Below are positions 35,838 through 42,614 of a DNA stretch of 42,972 nucleotides, piece after piece. A program made the translations under genes and the position numbers. The stretch comes from a virus. Under the pieces are notes generated by a model. The model saw only the letters and a program-made list of their open reading frames with translations, was not told the DNA's origin and made no database searches. Numbering within the stretch: the first letter of the stretch is position 1; every line of letters starts with the position of its first letter. The stretch spans positions 1 through 42,972 of IMG/VR virus record IMGVR_UViG_3300001681_000074; one strand, given 5' to 3'.

Positions 35838-36944
35838 ATGTCTTTCTTAAATCTCAAAGATATCGCTGGGCCCACAATTATAATTGATGCCACGCTCACA
35901 GACGCAGGCCGCCGCTATATGGCACAAGGAAACTTTACTGTTGCTAAGTTTGCGCTCGGCGATGATGAAATAGATTATGAACTAGTAAGTGGAGACTTGA
36001 ATGGCAATGGCGGTACCCCCACACTCACTAATGCAGACACGACTCCCCTGTTAGAAGCATCCTCTCGCCAGAACGCCAACATCAATTATGGCCTGATGGA
36101 TCACGAGCGAAAAGATTTATTTTATATACCGATTTTAAAAATAAACAACAAGCAGCAAGACTCTGCTCTCCCTCAAACAAGTTCATTAGATCCGGGCCCA
36201 ACGGATGTGACACCTGAAGTATATTATTTATCTGTTAATGATGAGACTACAAAGAAGCTGAAGAATACAGTGGGATTCAGCGCTGGGAACATTTTAGAAT
36301 CCAACGTTGTGGAAAAAACTAAAATAATAATAGAATCAGGAATTGACTTAAGTCCGACTGGCTCTTATAAAGAGTTTCTGGATGCAAGTGGTCCGAACCC
36401 GCTTGCCATTTCAGGCAAGCGGACCGCCGCCGATAGAGAAGCTTTTATTCTACAAACCGAACTTTTAGATAACGCATTCTATGTTTATTGCGATAATAGA
36501 TTTGTGACCAATATTCTTATTCCGAGTAGGGAATCTAAGTTTGCTAATAACATCGGAGGCAACTCCACAGTCAATTTTGAAACTCTTAATTTCGCAGAGC
36601 CCATTTCGGATCCCACTTATATAGAGAATTTTAGCACCTTCTACGCACCCGCCATCGCGAACTTGGTATACAACAGAGGCCCAAGTCAGGATTTGGATAT
36701 TTCAGTTATTTGCGGGCCCCGCGGCAGCGCTGTCGCAATAAACTTAAAAATAGATCCAATGCTCACTGCAACATCAGCAGGAGATGTTAATTATAAATAT
36801 TCTACTTACGGCACCACTAGTACTCTTTTATTTGGAGGGAGCGATAAGTACGATTATATCGATACGGCCCTATATATAGAAGGCATTACAAGCGCCGCAC
36901 GCTTATCGATTCCAATAAGAATTATAAGATATGCGGGCACCTAA
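35838..36944 (+). CDS. Virion structural protein, paralogue of the next gene
   Basis: This is a 368-residue protein. The ATG at 35838 follows a weak GAGAAAT site, 21 bases after the previous stop. The N-terminus (IIIDATLTDAGRRYMAQGNF, then FALGDDEIDYEL) matches the next protein (LDAVLTDLGRTRMAQGTF, then FGLGDDEIDYSQ). It also matches, more distantly, the 545-residue protein at 26682. The middle shares INYGLMDHERKDLFYIP with INYGLLDLARNDVLYMP. The C-termini also align, ending IPIRIIRYAGT and INLRIIRYVSAS. The two genes therefore arose by tandem duplication and have diverged considerably. All family members here sit in the structural operon, so I infer a virion role, possibly fibre or baseplate decoration. 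No known enzyme or adhesin motif is seen. Confidence 0.82.
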   Translation: MSFLNLKDIAGPTIIIDATLTDAGRRYMAQGNFTVAKFALGDDEIDYELVSGDLNGNGGTPTLTNADTTPLLEASSRQNANINYGLMDHERKDLFYIPILKINNKQQDSALPQTSSLDPGPTDVTPEVYYLSVNDETTKKLKNTVGFSAGNILESNVVEKTKIIIESGIDLSPTGSYKEFLDASGPNPLAISGKRTAADREAFILQTELLDNAFYVYCDNRFVTNILIPSRESKFANNIGGNSTVNFETLNFAEPISDPTYIENFSTFYAPAIANLVYNRGPSQDLDISVICGPRGSAVAINLKIDPMLTATSAGDVNYKYSTYGTTSTLLFGGSDKYDYIDTALYIEGITSAARLSIPIRIIRYAGT

Positions 36945-36973
36945 AAAGTTTGAAGACTAATTAATATAATTAC

Positions 36974-36981
36974 TATTTATG
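36974..36981. promoter_or_regulatory. TATTTATG motif upstream of the 37000 gene
   Basis: This is a near copy of the octamer at 9718 and 31575, 26 bases before the ATG and followed by GAAGGAGAGAG. A perfect TATAAT is also present a few bases upstream (36965-36970), but I see no good -35 box at the expected spacing, so a sigma70 promoter is not supported. Confidence 0.3.
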
Positions 36982-36999
36982 AAGGAGAGAGATAAATAA

Positions 37000-38025
37000 A
37001 TGGCTTTTTTAGATAACTCCGGCGATATCATCCTCGACGCCGTGCTGACAGACTTAGGCCGGACGAGAATGGCCCAAGGCACTTTTAACATTTCTCGCTT
37101 TGGACTCGGAGATGATGAAATAGATTATTCCCAATGGGTTACTGCCACTGGATCAGCTTATCAAGATTTGACTATTTTGCAAACTCCTGTTTTCGTGGCC
37201 CACACCAAAGCTCCCAATATTAATTATGGCTTGTTGGATTTGGCACGCAACGATGTGCTTTACATGCCTTCTATCCAAACCAGCAATACTTCTAAAGTCA
37301 ACACCGCCGTCACCGAAAACAACGGTATTTTTTATCTTGCAGCTAATTCAGAAACTAATAAAAACTTGGTAGCATCGACTGCTTTAGGGGATGCCAAATA
37401 CGTACTTGTGAATGATGAACTTAGCGGAAAAGTTCTCCTAGAAGAATTTGGTCTTAAAGACTCATCTAATGATGGTATCAACCCCACACAGGCTAATACG
37501 CAGAACTACTTAGGGAGTCCTGGTCTTTTAGATAAGGCTGCACGAGTGCGAGTGGATACTCGGTTCATTAGATCCGTGTTGGGCCCTCGCGGAGGCTCTT
37601 CATTTGCAAATACTGCAAATGGGGATCCGTCTATTAATATTACTTTAGAATCAGTATCCGCTACAGCCAATGTGTCTTCAATGGTCAACTACAGCGAGTG
37701 GACCATAGGGTTGATGAAGAACCAAGTCACTTACAACCCTATCAATAGCGAAAATAACATTATAGTAACCAATGGGGTTGTCGGTTCTGTGGGTGCATTT
37801 AACTTTAGTGTGTTCAAGGAATTGACCTCCATCTCCACCGGAACTCGTAGCGCTTATTATACTCTTTACGGTGCGACAGACGTGGTAGGGACTGACGCGC
37901 GCCTTGGCTTCTCCGGCGCACAAAAGTGGGACTTTATTGATACAACCGTATATATTTATGGGGAATCGAGCACGGCGATGAAACAAATCAACCTCAGAAT
38001 TATTCGATATGTTAGCGCATCATAA
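37000..38025 (+). CDS. Virion structural protein, paralogue of the 35838 gene
   Basis: This is a 341-residue protein with a strong ribosome binding site (AAGGAGAGAG), in a 55-base gap that also holds the TATTTATG motif. It aligns with the 368-residue upstream protein from end to end: LT-x-x-GR-x-x-MAQG-x-F and LGDDEIDY near the start, NINYGL in the first third, a YxxYGxT strand and the WDFIDTTVYIYG/YDYIDTALYIEG strand, and a final I-x-L/I-RIIRY. It is shorter because of gaps in loops. The separate upstream motif and stronger ribosome binding site suggest it may be expressed at a different level from its paralogue. The role is inferred as outer tail or fibre structure from position. Confidence 0.82.
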   Translation: MAFLDNSGDIILDAVLTDLGRTRMAQGTFNISRFGLGDDEIDYSQWVTATGSAYQDLTILQTPVFVAHTKAPNINYGLLDLARNDVLYMPSIQTSNTSKVNTAVTENNGIFYLAANSETNKNLVASTALGDAKYVLVNDELSGKVLLEEFGLKDSSNDGINPTQANTQNYLGSPGLLDKAARVRVDTRFIRSVLGPRGGSSFANTANGDPSINITLESVSATANVSSMVNYSEWTIGLMKNQVTYNPINSENNIIVTNGVVGSVGAFNFSVFKELTSISTGTRSAYYTLYGATDVVGTDARLGFSGAQKWDFIDTTVYIYGESSTAMKQINLRIIRYVSAS

Positions 38026-38042
38026 CAAGGATTAAGAATTAA

Positions 38043-39134
38043 ATGCCAGTATTAAACTTTCAACCATTAACAGACGCGGACAAAACAACGACGCGGACCC
38101 TATTGCATGAAGCAATTCCAATCACCGGCACAATCCTAACAGGTGCTTATGCGGGTGGTTCTAATATTAAGAACTATTCTCACGGACAATTTCAATCGGT
38201 TTATGATTATCCATATTTAAGTTCTTCGGCTAACCATATTTTTGATATCAGTGTTGGCTATGATGAAAGCTCGGTGCTGTCTGCCTCGGCTGTTGCAGGC
38301 ACTGGCGTTCAGATTGCCAAGAAGATTAATATGTATAACGAATATGCTCAAGTCCTTTTGGGTTTTACTGGTTCGAATAATACTGTAGAAATTTTTGAAA
38401 GTGATTTAAGCTTTGTTGATAACGATGCTCAAATCAAAGAAGGATTTTTTGTTAACTTCTCTCGCCTCTTAACCAAAGATCAGGTTAAAAAAGGCTCTTT
38501 TTCTATTACTGTCTCTTCGGCTTCTTGGGGAGACGGAACACCTGGAAATCTTGTTTTTGATTCTGGCCTCATTACTCTGACTGATGCCTCTGCATCCGAA
38601 GGAACAAACGCAGGTGTAAGGAATACTTTGGGTGGTGACTATGGAGTACTTTATACTTCTGGTAACACTGCGCATGGAATCGTTTTCTATCAAGCAGGTT
38701 GTGCAATCTTAAGTTCTTCTCTCTGGGCATCCATTACCGATTTTAATAGTGGGTCGGTCTTGAGTGGAAGTAGCATTAACCCCAGCCCTCTCAGTGTCGA
38801 ACAGTCACTAGTGAGTGCCTCTATCAGTGGCTCCTGCGATGCATTGCGCCACCGCATTAAGACGCTTTCGTTCAACAATACGACGGAAATCAACTCTTCG
38901 ATTTACTTCTGCAGAGTCCCTCACAACAAGTTTAATTATAGCTCCAATCCCACCTACCTTTCCGGCAGCAAGATTAGAGTGAAACTGACGGCAGACTCTC
39001 AACCCGTTTCCTATATTACGACTATAGGATTATATAGTACTGCCGGCGAACTCTTGGCAGTCGCCAAGCTCTCGGAGCCACTCCGTAAAGATCCAAATAA
39101 CGAAATTACATTGCGTGTTAGACTGGACTACTAA
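38043..39134 (+). CDS. Virion structural protein, C-terminally related to the next gene
   Basis: This is a 363-residue Ser/Thr-rich protein with AAGG about 12 bases before the ATG. A segment near residues 145-165 (LLTKDQVKKGSFSITVSS) and a later YGVLYTS strand have counterparts in the next protein (SKIKPGSVSLKWYFTGS and VGGVILYDEG). The C-terminal 75 residues are most similar: FNYSSNPTYLSGSK against VNYSNNPSFIKYGQ, then ITTIGLYSTAGELLAVAKLS against VSRVGIYDENKKLIGVATLA, and both end in R-LD-Y/L. The pair therefore shares a terminal domain and probably a full-length origin. The composition and position suggest fibre or baseplate appendage subunits. I do not recognise a named family. Confidence 0.8.
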   Translation: MPVLNFQPLTDADKTTTRTLLHEAIPITGTILTGAYAGGSNIKNYSHGQFQSVYDYPYLSSSANHIFDISVGYDESSVLSASAVAGTGVQIAKKINMYNEYAQVLLGFTGSNNTVEIFESDLSFVDNDAQIKEGFFVNFSRLLTKDQVKKGSFSITVSSASWGDGTPGNLVFDSGLITLTDASASEGTNAGVRNTLGGDYGVLYTSGNTAHGIVFYQAGCAILSSSLWASITDFNSGSVLSGSSINPSPLSVEQSLVSASISGSCDALRHRIKTLSFNNTTEINSSIYFCRVPHNKFNYSSNPTYLSGSKIRVKLTADSQPVSYITTIGLYSTAGELLAVAKLSEPLRKDPNNEITLRVRLDY

Positions 39135-39136
39135 AA

Positions 39137-40390
39137 ATGGCGTTCAAGAAATTTGAACAGAAAGACGTCTTATTGAACACAATGAAAGCTCACCCTCAGA
39201 GTGAGTTTTTTATTAATAATAGCACGATTTATTATAACAACATGCCCGAGCAATCCGGCGCGTTTAGTTCTCAGGTCCGGAACGTTCCTCCCGGCTTTAT
39301 TAGCTTATACGAATATAATATCGATAAGAGATCGTCGACGATCCTCCCCCAAGATGGCAACTATAATAATTACATCTTTCCTTTCATTACTAAGGGCTCG
39401 TCCGGAGGAAGCTTTCGGACTGCAATTCATTCAAGTTCCGACGACTCTTTAAATCCTGGCGATGAGTGGACAACCACCGCAGTAGGAGACACGCTCTATG
39501 GAGTTTATCCCTTGTCTGCGTCAATTATTAGAGAGTTGATTAATACGCCATCTGCGTCGGGTGGTACTTATAATGCACAATATCTTTCGTTGCGAAATCG
39601 CTTGAATTTTTATTCAGCTAGAAGCCTGCATTATGCAGTAACATCTTCATATGGAGACAAAAACACTCAAGCACTAAACATGATCTATATCCCGTCGATA
39701 TTTTATGGATCTAAAATCAAGCCGGGCTCTGTTTCCTTGAAGTGGTATTTTACAGGCTCGTTAATCGGAGAGCTTCAAGATAGAAAACAAAACGGAGAGT
39801 TGATCGAAGTTACGAATTCGGTAGCTTTTGGTCCAAAGCATTATGACAATAACAACAAAGTAGGTGGTGTTATTTTGTATGATGAGGGGATAATCCTCCT
39901 AACTGGGTCATATCCAATAACTAGCGATACCATATATACGTCCAAAGATGGCAACCCCACATGGCGAGTCTTTGCTGCAGGAGCACAGGATGGAGTAAAT
40001 TCCACCACGGTTGGTAACGATGCTTTCGCCAAGATCGCTTTCGGCCTCTCCTTCAAAGGAACCACCGAAACACCAGTCATGACAATGTTTGCCCACGCAA
40101 AGAAAGGCGAGGTCAATTATTCCAACAATCCCTCCTTTATCAAGTACGGACAAGACCTTGTGAATTTCACCTCTGCACACGTTTATGAAGAAAATTCTGA
40201 AAGATTGCTTGCCAACACAGTCAGTTCGAGTTATACTGATTACAGCGCTTCGTTTAAAAGACAAGTATATGTTTCGAGAGTTGGAATTTACGACGAGAAC
40301 AAAAAGCTCATCGGAGTGGCAACCCTCGCAAATCCAGTTCTTAAAGAAGAAGACCAAGACTTGGCTTTTAAATTACGCCTAGACCTGTAG
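39137..40390 (+). CDS. Virion structural protein, C-terminally related to the 38043 gene
   Basis: This is a 417-residue protein starting two bases after the previous stop, with no strong ribosome binding site, so coupling is likely. The N-terminal half is Ser/Tyr/Asn-rich and unlike its neighbour. From about residue 190 it parallels the 38043 protein: FYGSKIKPGSVSLKWYF, a Gly/Asn-rich loop, VGGVILYDEGIILLTGS, then the closing domain with VNYSNNPSF, the VGIYDENKKLIGVATLANP strand pair and a final KLRLDL. The conserved closing domain suggests a shared docking surface, while the N-terminal halves vary. It is the last structural gene in the block; the following gene belongs to DNA metabolism. The family is not recognised. 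Confidence 0.8.
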   Translation: MAFKKFEQKDVLLNTMKAHPQSEFFINNSTIYYNNMPEQSGAFSSQVRNVPPGFISLYEYNIDKRSSTILPQDGNYNNYIFPFITKGSSGGSFRTAIHSSSDDSLNPGDEWTTTAVGDTLYGVYPLSASIIRELINTPSASGGTYNAQYLSLRNRLNFYSARSLHYAVTSSYGDKNTQALNMIYIPSIFYGSKIKPGSVSLKWYFTGSLIGELQDRKQNGELIEVTNSVAFGPKHYDNNNKVGGVILYDEGIILLTGSYPITSDTIYTSKDGNPTWRVFAAGAQDGVNSTTVGNDAFAKIAFGLSFKGTTETPVMTMFAHAKKGEVNYSNNPSFIKYGQDLVNFTSAHVYEENSERLLANTVSSSYTDYSASFKRQVYVSRVGIYDENKKLIGVATLANPVLKEEDQDLAFKLRLDL

Positions 40391-40398
40391 GATATTAA

Positions 40399-40974
40399 AT
40401 GGTACTCGGAGTAGATATCTCCACCAGCATCACTGGCTTTGCAGTCGTGACTGATAATGTGCTGGTATATTATGATTCAATTGATTTGCGAAAATACAAC
40501 GGAGTCTTTGCAAAGACAATTGCAATGAAAGAAAAGCTGATGGACATTTATGAAATGTATCAGCTTGATAATGATGAGAAACTTCAAGGCGATTCTGAAT
40601 TTCCTATCGAACACATTTACATCGAGCAATCGCTTCATATGTTTATGGGAGGCAAATCTTCAGCAAAGACTCTCTCAACTTTAACTCGATTCAATGGCAT
40701 TGTCTCATGGCTTCTCTTCGAACTATTTGAGATAGAGCCACAGTTTATTGGCGCCTCCTCCGCACGAAAGCGCGCCGGCATTAAAGTTCCGAGAGGAGAG
40801 AAAGCAAAAAAAGTTGTTTTGAAATATTTGCTTGACAACGAGCCCACTTTCAAGGTACAATATACTCATAAGGGCAACCCCAAACCCGAATCGTTTGATC
40901 GGGCGGATGCAATTATAATCGCGCGCGCCGGAGATATAATTGAGCGAGAAAAAGAAACACAAGATTCTGTGTGA
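40399..40974 (+). CDS. RuvC-like Holliday junction resolvase
   Basis: This is a 191-residue RNase H-fold nuclease that probably resolves branched DNA intermediates before packaging, a role T4 gives to the unrelated endonuclease VII. Acidic catalytic residues are visible in the expected order: D6 in GVDISTSITGFAV, E76 in IYIEQS, and D167/D170 in FDRADAIIIARAG. The conserved TG after the first aspartate and the late D-x-x-DA motif are RuvC/YqgF-like features. Length is close to RuvC (about 170 residues). TAGGAT overlaps the preceding stop and serves as ribosome binding site. The gene overlaps the primase gene by 35 bases. Together with the primase it marks the switch from structural genes to replication genes. 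Other RNase H-fold nucleases cannot be fully excluded. Confidence 0.85.
   Translation: MVLGVDISTSITGFAVVTDNVLVYYDSIDLRKYNGVFAKTIAMKEKLMDIYEMYQLDNDEKLQGDSEFPIEHIYIEQSLHMFMGGKSSAKTLSTLTRFNGIVSWLLFELFEIEPQFIGASSARKRAGIKVPRGEKAKKVVLKYLLDNEPTFKVQYTHKGNPKPESFDRADAIIIARAGDIIEREKETQDSV
40930..40933 (+). promoter_or_regulatory. Ribosome binding site supporting a TTG start for primase
   Basis: GGAG lies six bases before the TTG at 40940. No ATG or GTG occurs in the primase frame upstream of the zinc-binding cysteines, so this site fixes the start inside the resolvase gene. Confidence 0.7.
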
Positions 40975-41875
40975 CATATTAGGATATTCACATACCAATG
41001 GCCCAGAATCTCTTTTCAAATGTCCGGTATGCGAGCATCACAAGCTTAAGCTCTCTGTTAACCTTCGCAAGAATGTTTTTAAGTGTTGGGTATGTGATTA
41101 TCGTGGCCGTAATATTCGTAGGTTGGTTCGTCGTTTTGGGACGTTTGTTCATTTACAGCGATGGGAAGAACTTACGGGCCGCCACGATATTGAGAGATTT
41201 GCTGAGCTATTTGATGATAGCCCTCGTCTGGACCCTCAGCCCGCTCTGGATCTTCCAGAAGAATTTATAAGTCTGACCGGGGTAATCCCAGCCACAGGTG
41301 TCTACGCTCACAAATATTTGCATTCGCGTGGCATAACAAAAGCTGATATTCTTAAGTGGAAGATAGGTTATTGTTTCGGTGGTGAGTATCGCAATCGCAT
41401 TATCATCCCGTCTTTTAATGATGACGGAGACGTCAGCTATTTCATGGCGAGATCCTATAACGGAGATTCATATAAGTATAAGAATCCGAGAGCATCCAAA
41501 GACATTGTATTCAATGAGTTATATATTGATTGGAACGAAGACTTAACAATTGTCGAAGGAGTTTTTGATGCTATTACAGCAGGAAACAGCGTACCTATAT
41601 TGGGATCTTCATTGCGGCGCGGCTCCGAACTCATCCGCAAAATTGTATACAACGATACCCCCGTCTACGTCGCCCTCGATCCCGACGTCCAAGAAAAAGA
41701 AAACAAGATTATTGAAACTCTTCTTAGATATGATGTCGAACTTTATAAGATCGACGTAGATGGCTATGAAGACGTCGGTTCCATGCCTAGAGAGGTTTTC
41801 CAAGAACGAAAACAAAAAGCGAGATTTATAGATAGAGAAGACTATTTATTGATGAATTTACTCTCGGCAGTGTAG
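40940..41875 (+). CDS. 61: DNA primase, DnaG/gp61-like
   Basis: This 311-residue primase makes RNA primers for lagging-strand synthesis; T4 gp61, its functional counterpart, has about 340 residues. A zinc ribbon is complete: C28-x2-C31 and C49-x2-C52, with WVCDYRG after it. The TOPRIM part shows E206 in VEGVFDAI and D247/D249 in ALDPDV, the metal-binding acids. Residues between carry the RNAP-like basic stretch (YRNRIIIPSFNDDGDVSYF). The predicted start is a TTG with GGAG six bases upstream, because no ATG precedes the zinc motif. The gene overlaps the resolvase by 35 bases, implying coupling. There is no helicase domain; a separate gp41-like helicase should lie outside the window. No truncation is evident, but the C-terminal helicase-binding part appears short. 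Confidence 0.88.
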   Translation: MSEKKKHKILCDILGYSHTNGPESLFKCPVCEHHKLKLSVNLRKNVFKCWVCDYRGRNIRRLVRRFGTFVHLQRWEELTGRHDIERFAELFDDSPRLDPQPALDLPEEFISLTGVIPATGVYAHKYLHSRGITKADILKWKIGYCFGGEYRNRIIIPSFNDDGDVSYFMARSYNGDSYKYKNPRASKDIVFNELYIDWNEDLTIVEGVFDAITAGNSVPILGSSLRRGSELIRKIVYNDTPVYVALDPDVQEKENKIIETLLRYDVELYKIDVDGYEDVGSMPREVFQERKQKARFIDREDYLLMNLLSAV

Positions 41876-41885
41876 GAGACCCCCG

Positions 41886-42173
41886 ATGAAAGTAACCAAA
41901 TCACAACTTAAGCAGATTATTCAAGAAGAGCTTGAAGCCGTAGTAGCAGAAGCCGAACGCACTGCGAAGGGGAACATCACTCAAGATACCCGCGAAAAAC
42001 ATGCCACGGTGGGAAAAGACAAATTTCCTATTTTTGATAAGAAGTCGGCAGAAGCTGCGATAGATTTACGCGGCCACGCCCCCGAAGCAGATAGGGCGAA
42101 GATTATCAATAAGGCAGCGAAATACGCACCAGCAGCAGCAAAGAAAGCACGCGAAGCTGATAAGAAAGACTAA
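41886..42173 (+). CDS. Small basic Ala-rich protein with capsid-targeting-like N-terminus
   Basis: This is a 95-residue protein with AGGAGA six bases before the ATG; the site overlaps the primase stop. The N-terminus, MKVTKSQLKQIIQEEL, matches position by position the start of the next protein (L8, I11, I12, E14, E15, L16). In T4, internal proteins carry a short N-terminal capsid-targeting sequence that the gp21 protease cuts after an L/I-x-E; here I12-Q13-E14 would fit. The remaining 81 residues are Lys/Ala-rich with a C-terminal AAKYAPAAAKKAREADKKD, compatible with DNA binding. A packaged internal protein is therefore possible, but this is inference. I think similar N-termini occur in other marine phage small proteins, from memory only. 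An unrelated short protein is the alternative. Confidence 0.78.
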   Translation: MKVTKSQLKQIIQEELEAVVAEAERTAKGNITQDTREKHATVGKDKFPIFDKKSAEAAIDLRGHAPEADRAKIINKAAKYAPAAAKKAREADKKD

Positions 42174-42175
42174 GA

Positions 42176-42556
42176 ATGCGCGTTAAAAAGTCTGACTTGA
42201 TGAATATTATCAAAGAAGAGCTTAATGAGTTCAACATAGGCAATTATTCGCAGGCCGCCGGCGGCGACCTTCGAGCGGCACAATTAGCCAACGATATGCC
42301 CATAGAACCCGGGCCCGATCTTCCTGGATTAACAATAGTAAACCTCCTGGCAGAACTCCAAACCTTATTGGAAGAATGGAAAGAAAAAGACTATCCATCT
42401 GACGAAGCGCGATATGAAGGATATTATGCCGATATCGCCGAAGTAGTCGATAGATATGATCCGTGCGCACACCCAGGCGATTCATGTGAAGACGCTCACC
42501 CTGATCAGTCCCACGAAGAATGCATGAAGGATCAAGAAGAGAGCGACGAAGAATAA
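42176..42556 (+). CDS. Small acidic protein with the same N-terminal motif and a Cys/His cluster
   Basis: This is a 126-residue protein starting two bases after the previous stop. MRVKKSDLMNIIKEEL repeats the N-terminal pattern of the 41886 protein, with I12-K13-E14 in the same place. After that the two differ: this one is acidic, with a Leu-rich helix (VNLLAELQTLLEEWKEKD), a Tyr/Asp stretch (YEGYYADIAEVVDRYD) and a C-terminal DPCAHPGDSCEDAHPDQSHE cluster of two Cys and three His followed by another Cys, which might bind a metal. It ends in DQEESDEE. No family is recognised. It is the last gene before a sigma70-like promoter. Shared N-termini on a basic and an acidic protein suggest a common targeting signal rather than common function. 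Confidence 0.75.
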   Translation: MRVKKSDLMNIIKEELNEFNIGNYSQAAGGDLRAAQLANDMPIEPGPDLPGLTIVNLLAELQTLLEEWKEKDYPSDEARYEGYYADIAEVVDRYDPCAHPGDSCEDAHPDQSHEECMKDQEESDEE

Positions 42557-42560
42557 AAGC

Positions 42561-42589
42561 TTGACTTCTTGTTTATAATAGGTTATATT
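42561..42589 (+). promoter_or_regulatory. Sigma70-like promoter upstream of the gp47-like gene
   Basis: TTGACT at 42561-42566 and TATATT at 42584-42589 are separated by 17 bases, giving five of six matches at each box. It sits in the 58-base gap after the 42176 gene, and the downstream gene has CGGAGG just before its ATG. A host-sigma early promoter for recombination genes would fit. There is no clear terminator upstream, so readthrough is likely too. Confidence 0.55.
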
Positions 42590-42614
42590 ATAAGAGTATC
42601 TATGCGGAGGATAC

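Noticed and set aside
36965-36970. TATAAT as a sigma70 -10 box before the 37000 gene
   Set aside because: No acceptable -35 element lies 15-19 bases upstream.
39908-40357. 149-codon frame on the minus strand
   Set aside because: It is antisense to the 39137 structural gene, which has a clear paralogue; composition (many Cys, Ile, Val) is that of a mirror frame.
42547-42571. Possible terminator hairpin after the 42176 gene
   Set aside because: Only about five base pairs (AAGAA/TTCTT) with a long loop and no clean T run; too weak.
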